NCBI GenBank assembly: GCA_018003315.1
Contig: JAGNEJ010000056.1
Coordinates: 1-33,115 of the forward strand
DNA length: 33,115 nucleotides
Source: Verrucomicrobiales bacterium
Lineage (GTDB): Bacteria > Verrucomicrobiota > Verrucomicrobiia > Verrucomicrobiales > V1-33
Reading direction: 5' to 3'
Shown: in pieces, positions 8,590 to 16,463 of the stretch
How the letters are laid out: each line of letters starts with the position of its first letter
Position numbering within the stretch: position 1 is the stretch's first letter
Program-made: the position numbers and the translations under genes
Notes under the pieces: generated by a model
Seen by the model: the letters and a program-made list of their open reading frames with translations, nothing else
Databases searched by the model: none
Told to the model about the DNA's origin: nothing

Positions 8590-8759
8590 AGGGGGCGCAA
8601 ACTGAAGGAGAACCCCGGGGCGTCAAGAGCCGCAAACCAGTCATGTCAGGGACAGTCCGCCCAGCGGCGTGGCGTCGGGCAATGGCAAGTTTCACGCCCT
8701 CGGCCGGGGGCGGCACTGCACCGCACGGGGAAAAACCATTCCCGGCACCGCCCTGGCAG

Positions 8760-9476
8760 TCAGGAAAGCGCCGCGATCAAATGCTGCAACTCGGCGGCGG
8801 CCTCCGCCGGATCGTTCACGGTTTGCGCAATTTCCGCCCGGACCAGTTCACGGTAGCGCTTCCGCAGCCGGTGGACGGCGACTTTTACGGCACCTTCACT
8901 CAGTCCCAGTTGCTCCGCGGCGAGGGCATGGGGACTGGGTGCTTCGCCGGTGAGCCAGGGTTTCAGCGTCTGAAACAGCGGAGCTTTCTCCCCTTCGAAT
9001 TCCCTTTCGAGTTTTGTCAGTGCCCGGCCGGTCAAAGCCACGGCCCACTCCCTGTCAAACATGGCGTCGGCATTTTCCGTCGGCGCGGCCAGCTCCAAAC
9101 CCGGCTGCGAGTCACCGGGAGCCTCCAGCGGCAGCGGTTCGAATCCGCCGCCGCGACGTGCGGACTGCCCGCGCTGCCACGCGTCCCGCAGGAAGTGTTT
9201 CACTGCGCCCAGCAGGTAGGAGCGGAATTTCCCGCGGCCCCGTTCCAGGTGCTCCAGTCCCGGCTTGGCGAGGAGACGGACAAAAAAATCATGCGTCAGG
9301 TCGCGGGCCTGGGCGGCGTCTCCGGTGGCATGGCGGATGAAGGCGAGCACCGGTTCGTAGTAGGCGGCGCAAAGATCCCGCAGGGCATCCGCCGCGGATG
9401 GAGATTCACCACGCGCTGCCAGCACCATTGTCCAACGGGTCTCGGAAAAATGCGACGCTGGGGAGTCGTCGTTCAT
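8760..9476 (-). CDS. ECF-like RNA polymerase sigma factor (sigma-70 family)
   Basis: The 238-residue protein starts with a conserved FSETRWTMVLAA segment. Sigma region 2 is at ~30-105 (LCAAYYEPVLAFIRHATGD, RDLTHDFFVRLL, FRSYLLGAVKHFLRDAW). A variable linker follows, then region 4 near 180-225 (LGLSEGAVKVAVHRLRKRYREL, a helix-turn-helix). The length and motifs fit the large PVC ECF-like class often coded beside Ser/Thr kinases. Here it directly follows the kinase gene: kinase stop and sigma start are separated by one base (TGA-C-ATG), so translation is almost certainly coupled. The kinase may control this factor or its regulon; that is inference. Confidence 0.88.
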   Translation of the reverse strand: MNDDSPASHFSETRWTMVLAARGESPSAADALRDLCAAYYEPVLAFIRHATGDAAQARDLTHDFFVRLLAKPGLEHLERGRGKFRSYLLGAVKHFLRDAWQRGQSARRGGGFEPLPLEAPGDSQPGLELAAPTENADAMFDREWAVALTGRALTKLEREFEGEKAPLFQTLKPWLTGEAPSPHALAAEQLGLSEGAVKVAVHRLRKRYRELVRAEIAQTVNDPAEAAAELQHLIAALS

Positions 9477-9477
9477 G

Positions 9478-11817
9478 TCATTTCAGGGTGGGGGTGGGCC
9501 TGAGCTGCAGGCCGATGGTCAGTTCGCCCCTGCGGGTGAACAAGTCCACTCCAGGCGTCGAGTCGCTGCCCTCGAAGGTGCGCAGTTTTTCCAAATCCGG
9601 CGCAAAGACTCCGGCGGACCAGAGCGGCTTTTCTTCAAAGCGGTTCAAGGTGGTGGCCGCACCGCGTGTCCTGATTTCCGCTTCCGCCAGATCCGCCCGG
9701 TAGGGCCCGATAAAAGCTCCGAAGTGGGCCTTTCCGGACGAACTCCCGGTGGGGCTGGCCCAAATGGGCCGGCCAGTGTTGCCGATTGTCCAGACTACCT
9801 GGCCGCGAAGGCGCTCTTCCGTGGTGCCGCTGGAAGAATCGGTGATTCGCAGGCTGGATGTCACGGAGGGCGATTCCTTTGTCTCCACGACTCCCACCAG
9901 CCCGGAAGTATCGTTGGTGAAGGGTTCCATGCGATGCCCCGGCGGCACGATGGCCTCAAACTCGACGGCGATGGTGCCCGTGCCGACGTCGGCTGCCGGG
10001 GAGGTTGCCTTCACGGAGAGGACTTTGAATTCGGCGTGGCTGCGCGGCACGGCGGCGGGAACAGCCGGGTGGGGTGACGCCTGGGAAATGGACTGCGGAT
10101 TTTCTGAACGAAGATTGGCCAAAATGATGGCCAGCAGGCCCAGCGAAATGAGGCCGCAAACGATCATGAACCCATGCCGCCGCGGGAGATTGGGATTCGC
10201 GTGGGTCAGCCCGCGCCAAGTGCCGCGGATGAGCCAGACGGCGAGCATCAGCCAAAGGACGCCCACCAGCGCCTTTCCGGCCGCTCCGACCAGGTCGCGG
10301 TTCTTCCAGATAAATCCAGTGAGCAACTCCAGGATCACCCAACCGATGCCTGCTGCGAGAAGTACGGCCGGAACCAACCAGGCCGCGAACATGGCGGCGA
10401 TGCGGCCTTCTTCCTGATGCCGACGTCGCAGTTCACCCAGCGCAGACCAACCAAATACAGTCGCCAACAGCAGCAGGAATCCGGCGGTGCCGAGCACGGA
10501 AAACCAGCCTGCGGGTGGTTCAGACATTTCCGCATAGCGCCGCTCCGCGTCGCCAACCCGTGCGGCGGCTTCCGCTTCCGCCTCTTTTCGGTGCAGTTGG
10601 GTGATCTGCAAATCAGCGATCGAAACATCCGCAGGGCTGGCTGACCTGGCCTGGCGGAGTTCATCGGCGACCGCCGCGACCGCCGCCTTGGCCTCGTCCA
10701 GTTTGCGGTGCGCCTCGTTCATTTCGTTCAGCACGGCGATGGAGGCTCCCTGCTGGTATTTTGCGACTCCCAGAGAGGTGCCTAGTGCCAGGAGCGCCAG
10801 CAGCAGGAACACCACCGCGACGACATGACGGCGGGACCGCTGGCCGCTTGCCGCTGGCGTCGCCGACCGCCCCTGCGCCACGCACTGCACCTCGGTTTTC
10901 ATCTGCGCGGCGCTCTGCTGGCGGCGTTCCCGTTCTTTCTCCAAGGCACGAAAAACCACTTCATCGACTCCGGCGCTCACCGCCGTTTTCTGAGACGGAG
11001 CGGCAAAGCGGCCCAGTGGCAACTCCCCCGTGAGCAATTCATAAAATACCACTCCCAGCGAGTAAATATCCGCACGGTGATCCACGTCCTGCGGCCGTTC
11101 TATCTGCTCCGGAGCCATGTATTGCGGCGTGCCCAGCGCGGCCCCACTGACGGTCAGATTCGGCGCAGTGCGGGTCAGGTCACCGGCCAGTTTGCCAATG
11201 CCGAAATCGGCCAGCTTCACCCTTCCCCTGGTGTCGAGCAGAATGTTTTCCGGCTTGATGTCGCGGTGCACCACGCCCTCGTCATGGGCATACTGCAGTG
11301 CTTCACAGACATGCTGGATCACCTGGAGGGCCTGCCTGCATGAAAACTTTCCCGCCTGCATGGCCTGGCGCAGGTTCACGCCATCCACGTATTCCATCAG
11401 CAGAAAAAAGAAGCCGCCGCCTTGTCCAAAGTCATGGACGCTGACGATGTTTGGATGATTCAGCCTGGCCAGCAGTTTCGCTTCGCGGGCGAAACGCTCG
11501 GAAAATCCGGGGATTTCCGCCAGCGCCGCCGGCAGCAGTTTCAACGCCACCATCCGGTCCAGATTCGGCTGGCGCACCTTGTAAACCGCTCCCATGCCGC
11601 CCTGTCCGAGCAGTTCAAGAATTTCCCATTGGGGAAAGGCAGCAGCCACCTCAACGACAGTCGGAGCGGGAGGGCGCAGAGGCGAACTGCCGGGAATGGT
11701 CTGCCGGGTGGGTTCCGCAGCACCGGACAGCAGGCATCTCGGGCAGAGTCCCTGCGGCGCATTCGGCGGCAGGACCGCACCGCAGTTCGAACAGGAGAAT
11801 GAAGGCTGATTTTGCAT
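9478..11817 (-). CDS. Membrane-bound Hanks-type Ser/Thr protein kinase with zinc-ribbon N-terminus
   Basis: The protein has 779 residues. A zinc-ribbon-like motif lies at Cys9/Cys12 and Cys25/Cys28. The kinase domain covers ~64-320: glycine loop GQGGMG (71-76), Lys93 in VALK, catalytic HRDIKPEN with Asp186, DFG at 204-206 and GTPQYMAPEQ. All key catalytic residues are present, so it is probably active. After it come a transmembrane segment (~329-350), a coiled-coil-like stretch (~355-425), four more hydrophobic segments (~439-465, 472-497, 509-532, 546-569) and a ~200-residue C-terminal domain that may sit outside the cytoplasm. A Shine-Dalgarno-like AGGAAG precedes the start. It is the first gene of a pair with the sigma factor downstream. 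Confidence 0.9.
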   Translation of the reverse strand: MQNQPSFSCSNCGAVLPPNAPQGLCPRCLLSGAAEPTRQTIPGSSPLRPPAPTVVEVAAAFPQWEILELLGQGGMGAVYKVRQPNLDRMVALKLLPAALAEIPGFSERFAREAKLLARLNHPNIVSVHDFGQGGGFFFLLMEYVDGVNLRQAMQAGKFSCRQALQVIQHVCEALQYAHDEGVVHRDIKPENILLDTRGRVKLADFGIGKLAGDLTRTAPNLTVSGAALGTPQYMAPEQIERPQDVDHRADIYSLGVVFYELLTGELPLGRFAAPSQKTAVSAGVDEVVFRALEKERERRQQSAAQMKTEVQCVAQGRSATPAASGQRSRRHVVAVVFLLLALLALGTSLGVAKYQQGASIAVLNEMNEAHRKLDEAKAAVAAVADELRQARSASPADVSIADLQITQLHRKEAEAEAAARVGDAERRYAEMSEPPAGWFSVLGTAGFLLLLATVFGWSALGELRRRHQEEGRIAAMFAAWLVPAVLLAAGIGWVILELLTGFIWKNRDLVGAAGKALVGVLWLMLAVWLIRGTWRGLTHANPNLPRRHGFMIVCGLISLGLLAIILANLRSENPQSISQASPHPAVPAAVPRSHAEFKVLSVKATSPAADVGTGTIAVEFEAIVPPGHRMEPFTNDTSGLVGVVETKESPSVTSSLRITDSSSGTTEERLRGQVVWTIGNTGRPIWASPTGSSSGKAHFGAFIGPYRADLAEAEIRTRGAATTLNRFEEKPLWSAGVFAPDLEKLRTFEGSDSTPGVDLFTRRGELTIGLQLRPTPTLK

Positions 11818-11906
11818 GATGCCGCTTCCTGAGGATTTCAGGGCGGCAGGTTACAGAAAATCGCTCCAACGCAGTGGAAAAATTTTCACCCGCAATCATC
11901 CTTCTG

Positions 11907-11979
11907 TCTGTCAGGAAATTGCTTTTGAAGGGTGCGAGTCGAGTTGAGTCTGGACGTGGAGCGGAGACGGGGTGTGAGG
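11907..11979 (+). repeat. 73-bp dispersed repeat, copy 3
   Basis: This is the third gap-free copy of the 73-bp unit, 67/73 identical to copy 1 and 66/73 to copy 2. It lies about 90 bp upstream of the kinase start (minus strand). On its right side it lies ~11 bp from the abrupt beginning of the mnmA remnant. Confidence 0.9.
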
Positions 11980-11990
11980 GGGTCTGGCAG

Positions 11991-12548
11991 CAGGACATTG
12001 AGGAGGCCCGGGCTGTCGCAGGCCAACCCGGCACCGAATTCCGCGTCATCAACCTCATGCTGGACGACCGAAGCCGCGTGGTGGATTATTTGCTGGACGG
12101 CTACTGCGGCGGCCTGACGCCAAACCCCGATGTCATGTGCAACCGCGAAATCAAATTCGGCATTTTCCCCGCCGGCCATCGGCCGAAATCCGAGGCATCC
12201 CCCGTTTCCCGCAAGCCGTCTGGCATCGTGGAAAAACGTCCTGACAAAAAGGAAATCGTGGTCGCCTTCGACGCTCCCGCAACTCCGCGGCTTGATGCCC
12301 CGTCGTGCCGCATCGGGTCGGTGAGTTTTGTCAATCACCCCGTGACCGAAGCGGGGAGGGTGCAGGCGATGCCCCGCTACCGCTCGAAAGCCGTTCCCGC
12401 CACCATCGAGCTGCTGGAAGGGGGAAAACACCACCTGAAATACCGCGTCGCACAGCGCGCCCTTGCCCCGGGTCAGGTCTGCGCCTTTTCCGGCGGGGAT
12501 GTCCTCCTGGAAGGCGGCCTCTTCGCGGAAATTTTCAATGCCCCATGA
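11991..12548 (+). pseudogene. mnmA: mnmA (tRNA 2-thiouridylase) remnant, 5'-truncated and internally deleted
   Basis: Similarity to MnmA begins abruptly after repeat copy 3 with QDIEEARAVAGQPGTEF and continues through a TPNPDVMCNREIKFG-type motif (family: TPNPC.xCNxxIKF). Most of the central catalytic region is missing. Only a short scrap (PVSRKPSG) precedes the C-terminal beta-barrel domain (EKRPDKKEIVVAFD, CRIGSVSFVN, AQRALAPGQVCAF). About 186 codons remain of a family that is usually ~360 residues. The N-terminal ATP-binding PP-loop is absent, and the motif's conserved Cys is Asp here (PNPD). Yet the frame is open throughout, so deletions were in frame. It cannot be a working thiouridylase. 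The stop overlaps the next gene's start by 4 bp. Confidence 0.82.
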
Positions 12549-12982
12549 ATCTCCTCATTTTCCAGCAATACCAGCGCGGTTCGCGGGAGTGGAAACAGGC
12601 CATCCTGCTCCGGCGGCGCGAACTGCGCATTCCGCTGGGGCTGGACTATTCGGAGGCTGACCTTGCCTCGGAGGCCAAGGAATGGCACTTCGCCGCACTG
12701 ACCCGCGGGCGGCTGGTGGCTTCGCTGAACATGAAACCTGCCGGTCCCGGTGTCTGGAAAATGCGCCAGGTCGTGGTGCATCCCCGGCTGCGCGGACAGG
12801 GAATCGGGTCGAATCTGGTGCGTTTCTCAGAGGAAGCAGCCTGTCGGCACGGCATCCGCAGGGTGGTCCTCCATGCCCGCGCCAATGTTGTTCCCTTCTA
12901 CGAATCACTCGGTTATGTCGCGGATGGCCCGGAATTTTTTGAAGTCTCCATCGCCCACCGCCGCATGCACCGCCTTCTCTGA
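12545..12982 (+). CDS. GNAT-family N-acetyltransferase
   Basis: The 145-residue protein starts at the ATG at 12545, overlapping the mnmA remnant's stop by 4 bp (ATGA). It has the GNAT fold pattern: a start segment with RRRELRIPLGLDYSEADL, beta-4 MRQVVVHP, and the acetyl-CoA loop RGQGIG at residues 83-88. The next helix is followed by VVLHARANVVPFYESLGYV, the typical motif B. It probably acetylates a small molecule or peptide amine; the substrate is unknown. The family pattern resembles small ElaA/PhnO-like acetyltransferases. The overlap implies it was originally co-translated with mnmA. Confidence 0.85.
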   Translation: MNLLIFQQYQRGSREWKQAILLRRRELRIPLGLDYSEADLASEAKEWHFAALTRGRLVASLNMKPAGPGVWKMRQVVVHPRLRGQGIGSNLVRFSEEAACRHGIRRVVLHARANVVPFYESLGYVADGPEFFEVSIAHRRMHRLL

Positions 12983-13001
12983 GCCTGTGCCGCGCCGCCC
13001 A

Positions 13002-15785
13002 TCACGGACGGCTCACCCGCCAGAAACCCCTCGACTCTGTGGCGGGATCGTAACTGACCGTCACGTCCATGCGCAGCCCTTCACCGGTGAAGGTGAGCAC
13101 GTTCGTCCACGGACCGGCCGGATTGGTGGCATGTTCGAGATGATGGACGCTGCCGGGCTGCACTTTGACGCCGATGATGATCTGGTTGTCACTCCCCCGA
13201 TGCACACTTTCGATTTGCGGGAAAGCCGGGCCACCGGTGACCGTGAAGTCCACGCGGTTGGAGATCTCCGTGTAGGAGTCGTTGATGAAAAGCGCGGCAA
13301 AGTAATCTCCGGCAGGCAGCAGGTCCTTGAAGGTCACACTCCCAGCCGTGCCGCCTCCGACGTAGAGATAGGTGACCAGGCGGTCAACTCCCGGCGTGGC
13401 GCCTCGCACAAAAATGCCGATGAAATCCTTCGGCGTCCCCGCACCTCCGCTGAAAACGGTGGTGAAGGGTGAACCATGTGAAAAGCTGGCCGCTCCGCTG
13501 AGGGAGAGGTCGGCCGGCGTGCTGCCGACGGAAAATGCCAGCCTGCTTCCCAGTTCGAAGTAGCCGTTGTTAGCAAAATAGGACGCGAAATAAAATCCCT
13601 TCGCCAGTCCGGCGAAGGTCCGCGAGCCGCTGGCACCGCTGGCGTATTGATATTGCGTGCTGGCAATCTGCCCGGGCGTCTGCCCCGTGCGGTAGATGCC
13701 GATCCAGTCCTGCGTGCCCCCCGGCGCATTTGTGTAGGAAATCACCGCACTTTCACCCTCGTCATAAGCAGTCTTGCCGGCGGACAGCACAGGCGTGCTA
13801 CCAACATAAAACGGCACCCGCGGCGCCACCTCGGTGTAACCATTGCCGGTGAAAAATGCGACGAACCATTCCTGTGACTGCGCCAGGTCCGTGGTGAAGA
13901 GGAGCGTGCCGGCTCTGAGCGCCGTGGCTGGTGCGCTCTGTGTGTTGTTGAGATAGAACCAGGCCGTGGACGGCGACGTTCCCGTGCCCGTGCCGGGCGT
14001 CTGGCCCTTTTTGTAAATGCCTATCCAGTCGGTTGGCAGGCCCGGTCCGCCCTCGAAGGCCACCTCGATGTCCTCCAGGTATGCAAAGATGCGCCTGCCC
14101 AGCGTCAGGCGCGGTTCCGCAAACGTGCTGCCGATGATGGAAAACGCCAGCACCGGGCTCCACGGCGACCATGCGCAGTTGCGGTCCCGGTGCCGCACCC
14201 GTGCAAAGTATTCCCCGTTGGGAAGCTGGTTCGCGGCAAGCGGGTATGCGAGCAGATCCAGTCCGGCGTGCGTGTCCACAGGCGTGTAGTTCGGCGCTCC
14301 GCTGTCGCCGTAAAAATTTTCGAAATCCCGGATGTGGTCGATCCTTGGATTCAAAAAGGCGGCATCTCCCGCCACTTGAAACTGCGTCGAGTTCAGCAAC
14401 TCCCCGGACGTGGTGGAAAAGGCGCTGCTCTGAAGCGCGAACGGAAGCGCATACTGGCCGGGCGCATTGAGCAGCATGGGTTGGTCCGGCGCTGTAAGGC
14501 CAAACTGCCGGTGAAACGTGTCGATGAGCACACTCGGATAAACAAAACCGCGCTTCGGATGCGCCTCTGCGAAACACTCCACGGTCAGCTTCCGCGCGGT
14601 CAGATCAAATTCCAGAATCTGCCACGCCCAGTTGGCCAGCGTCTTCTGCACGTCGTCGAAATCCTGCTCCGTGCTCTGCCCCCAGAACTGATCCCAGGCT
14701 GTGCCGCCGGAGATGATGTGATACGCCGGGGCATCGCGCATCTGCCCGCGGGCATAGAGATGGTGGTGCGCACCGATGCTGAGGACGTGCTTCGGCGTCT
14801 GGGAAAGGATGGGGGCTATCGTGTTGCGAAACCACGGTGAGATGTCGCCGACATACTGCTCGGCCTGATACGGGCGGTGTACGAGCGAAACGATGAATTC
14901 GACCTGTGGATCGTCCTTTGCCGCATTCACAATCTGCTGCACCCATGCCGCCTGCTGCGCGGAGGGATCCTCGCTGTTGGTGTGGATGAACAAAATTTTG
15001 GCGACATGGTTCGCATAGTACAGATCCCCGCCCGGACTCTGGATGCCGCCATACGTGAGGTGCTCGTAATTGAAATGTGCCTTGTAGAGCGCCAGCGACG
15101 GGTCGCTGTATGTTTCATGGTTGCCGACAATCGTCATCACCGCAAGGTTGGGCGACACCGCTGCCTCCTTTGCCAGGTGGACATACTGGTAGTGCTGCAG
15201 GGTGCCGACATCCACCTGGTCGCCCACATTCAGGAACATGTCGATCGCCTCCTCGATCGGCATGGCGTAGCGCGATTCGATCTTCGCCTTCGCACGGGCG
15301 ATGATCGTTTCATAGCGGGGTTCGTTGAGTATTTGGTTGTCGCCGATGACCAGGAAGCGCAGCACCCGCGTATTCGTGCCGCGCGCCGGCGGCGTCCGGA
15401 AGCGAAACACCTCGGAAACCTGCGTGTCCGTCCGAACTTCATAATGATAAAATGAATCCGGAAGCAGGCCCGTGAGCTGCGCCATGTGCCAGTTGTAGTT
15501 CGTACCGAGAACCTGGTTTGTTCCGGAAACAGTATTGTTCAGAGCCACGGCGTCCTCACCCCACCGGACGGTTGTCTCCGTGCCGCTGTCGGTGCGCCAG
15601 CAGATCCAGACTGAATCCGGCGTGACACTTTGCAGATACGGGCGGATGGTCGTGGCGTCCTGCGCACGCGCCAGCCGCGGCGCCAGAGTGGCCGTTGCAG
15701 AAAGTGCCAGGAAGCGCCTGCGCGTCAGCGCCTCGACAAGCGGTCCACAGTTGATGTGCATCCGGCGGTCCTGCTGGTTTTTCAT
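13002..15785 (-). CDS. TAT-exported metallophosphoesterase (purple-acid-phosphatase-like) with repeated C-terminal domains
   Basis: The start is placed at the ATG at 15785 (927 residues); a second ATG at 15761 is possible. A twin-arginine signal (TRRRFLALSA, cleavage near ARA-QD) indicates folded export. A fibronectin-like N-terminal domain (RPYLQSVTPDSVWICWRT) precedes a calcineurin-like phosphoesterase. Its motifs are VIGDNQ, NVGDQVDVG, IVGNHE, LVHRPY and GAHHHLYARG; the usual GHxH is AHHH here. Residues ~580-850 hold three copies of a ~90-residue module, each with an [DE]WIGIY/DFIGIF motif and a closing VGS or similar. The tail (HHLEHATNPAGPW ... FWRVSRP) is the verrucomicrobial secreted-protein C-terminal type. 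Likely role: periplasmic or extracellular phosphate release. Confidence 0.85.
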   Translation of the reverse strand: MKNQQDRRMHINCGPLVEALTRRRFLALSATATLAPRLARAQDATTIRPYLQSVTPDSVWICWRTDSGTETTVRWGEDAVALNNTVSGTNQVLGTNYNWHMAQLTGLLPDSFYHYEVRTDTQVSEVFRFRTPPARGTNTRVLRFLVIGDNQILNEPRYETIIARAKAKIESRYAMPIEEAIDMFLNVGDQVDVGTLQHYQYVHLAKEAAVSPNLAVMTIVGNHETYSDPSLALYKAHFNYEHLTYGGIQSPGGDLYYANHVAKILFIHTNSEDPSAQQAAWVQQIVNAAKDDPQVEFIVSLVHRPYQAEQYVGDISPWFRNTIAPILSQTPKHVLSIGAHHHLYARGQMRDAPAYHIISGGTAWDQFWGQSTEQDFDDVQKTLANWAWQILEFDLTARKLTVECFAEAHPKRGFVYPSVLIDTFHRQFGLTAPDQPMLLNAPGQYALPFALQSSAFSTTSGELLNSTQFQVAGDAAFLNPRIDHIRDFENFYGDSGAPNYTPVDTHAGLDLLAYPLAANQLPNGEYFARVRHRDRNCAWSPWSPVLAFSIIGSTFAEPRLTLGRRIFAYLEDIEVAFEGGPGLPTDWIGIYKKGQTPGTGTGTSPSTAWFYLNNTQSAPATALRAGTLLFTTDLAQSQEWFVAFFTGNGYTEVAPRVPFYVGSTPVLSAGKTAYDEGESAVISYTNAPGGTQDWIGIYRTGQTPGQIASTQYQYASGASGSRTFAGLAKGFYFASYFANNGYFELGSRLAFSVGSTPADLSLSGAASFSHGSPFTTVFSGGAGTPKDFIGIFVRGATPGVDRLVTYLYVGGGTAGSVTFKDLLPAGDYFAALFINDSYTEISNRVDFTVTGGPAFPQIESVHRGSDNQIIIGVKVQPGSVHHLEHATNPAGPWTNVLTFTGEGLRMDVTVSYDPATESRGFWRVSRP

Positions 15786-15816
15786 GATGAGATTTCGAAC
15801 GGCCTGAAAATAAATC

Positions 15817-15860
15817 TTGGGTTCAAGCTCCAAGCCGAACGGCTTTGAGCTTGAACCCAA
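15817..15860 (-). terminator. Long stem-loop, likely terminator of the minus-strand unit above it
   Basis: A 14-bp perfect stem (TTGGGTTCAAGCTC with GAGCTTGAACCCAA) continues, after one mismatch, into a 5-bp stem (AAGCC/GGCTT) around a GAAC loop. On the minus strand it is followed by GATTTATTTT, a loose U-rich tract. It sits between the nucleotidyltransferase-like fragment, whose reading frame runs into it, and the metallophosphoesterase start. Confidence 0.65.
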
Positions 15861-16227
15861 ACTCCAGTCGAAACAACTCAAGAAGATGCAAGTCCAGCCG
15901 GTCTTTCATTCGCCCACTGGCCTTCTTGCTGGCGATGATGTCTCGCAGGTTGGCGACGGGAAAGATGTCTTCTTGAACGGCTCTTGCTTTGGCTGCAGCG
16001 AAGCTTTCGATGCCGTCTGGTGCGAAGATGAGATCAAGATCGTAGGGGCCGCCTTTGAGTTGCACGAAGTCCTTGTCTCGAATGATCTCGGCTTGGGTGT
16101 TGTCGTCGAGATTGAAACCGAGTTTGAGCAGGGCTTTGACCATGCGCTGGCCATTTTCGACAGACTTTGCCGGGAAAACATCGACCTCCTGCGCCTGGAG
16201 CGGATTGAATGGCAGGCGGTCGTTCAT
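15823..16227 (-). CDS. Nucleotidyltransferase-like fragment (AbiEii/DUF6036-type), catalytic segment missing
   Basis: The 134-residue reading frame starts MNDRLPFNPL, as in small nucleotidyltransferase-like proteins. It then goes directly to EVDVFPAKSVENGQRMVKAL. In the family this is preceded by a segment with VGGYAV..HG..R.T.D, which carries part of the catalytic site; here it is absent. The rest fits the family: GGPYDLDLIFAPDG and the closing ANLRDIIASKKASGRMKDRLD. An in-frame deletion is inferred, leaving a probably inactive protein. The end of the frame reads into the long terminator hairpin, so the original stop may be lost. It overlaps its upstream partner by 4 bp, the arrangement of toxin-antitoxin-like pairs. 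Confidence 0.55.
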   Translation of the reverse strand: MNDRLPFNPLQAQEVDVFPAKSVENGQRMVKALLKLGFNLDDNTQAEIIRDKDFVQLKGGPYDLDLIFAPDGIESFAAAKARAVQEDIFPVANLRDIIASKKASGRMKDRLDLHLLELFRLEFGFKLKAVRLGA

Positions 16228-16463
16228 TCATCGGGAGCGGGTTGGAAGCCAAGATAGGCTGGCAGATTCGCGGCACACCACTCGCGGTAAGCTTTCGTGC
16301 TGGAGAAGATGCGGGTTACAGGTTCGTCCAGGACGGGGCGATTGACACGGCACCAGCCGTATTTCATGCGCGTCTCCAGCGGGCATGCCATCTGACGACG
16401 GCACTGCTCGCGGAAGGCTTGGGCTTCGGCTTCTTCACGATCGGTGATGGGTGATGCGGGCAT
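16224..16463 (-). CDS. Small partner protein of the nucleotidyltransferase-like gene
   Basis: The 79-residue protein starts MPASPITDREEAEAQ and ends AYREWCAANLPAYLGF followed by a short tail. Small proteins with an EYRxWC..NLPxYLGY ending are, to my knowledge, commonly coded just upstream of AbiEii/DUF6036-like nucleotidyltransferases. The order and the 4-bp overlap (ATGA) with the downstream frame agree with that. The role, perhaps antitoxin-like, is inferred from context only. No clear Shine-Dalgarno sequence precedes this ATG, and a longer start is not excluded. Confidence 0.5.
   Translation of the reverse strand: MPASPITDREEAEAQAFREQCRRQMACPLETRMKYGWCRVNRPVLDEPVTRIFSSTKAYREWCAANLPAYLGFQPAPDE

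Noticed and set aside
8590-8759. Possible promoter or small RNA between the serA relic and the sigma factor stop
   Set aside because: Only a weak GGGAA/TTCCC stem is visible; no promoter hexamers or coding signal.
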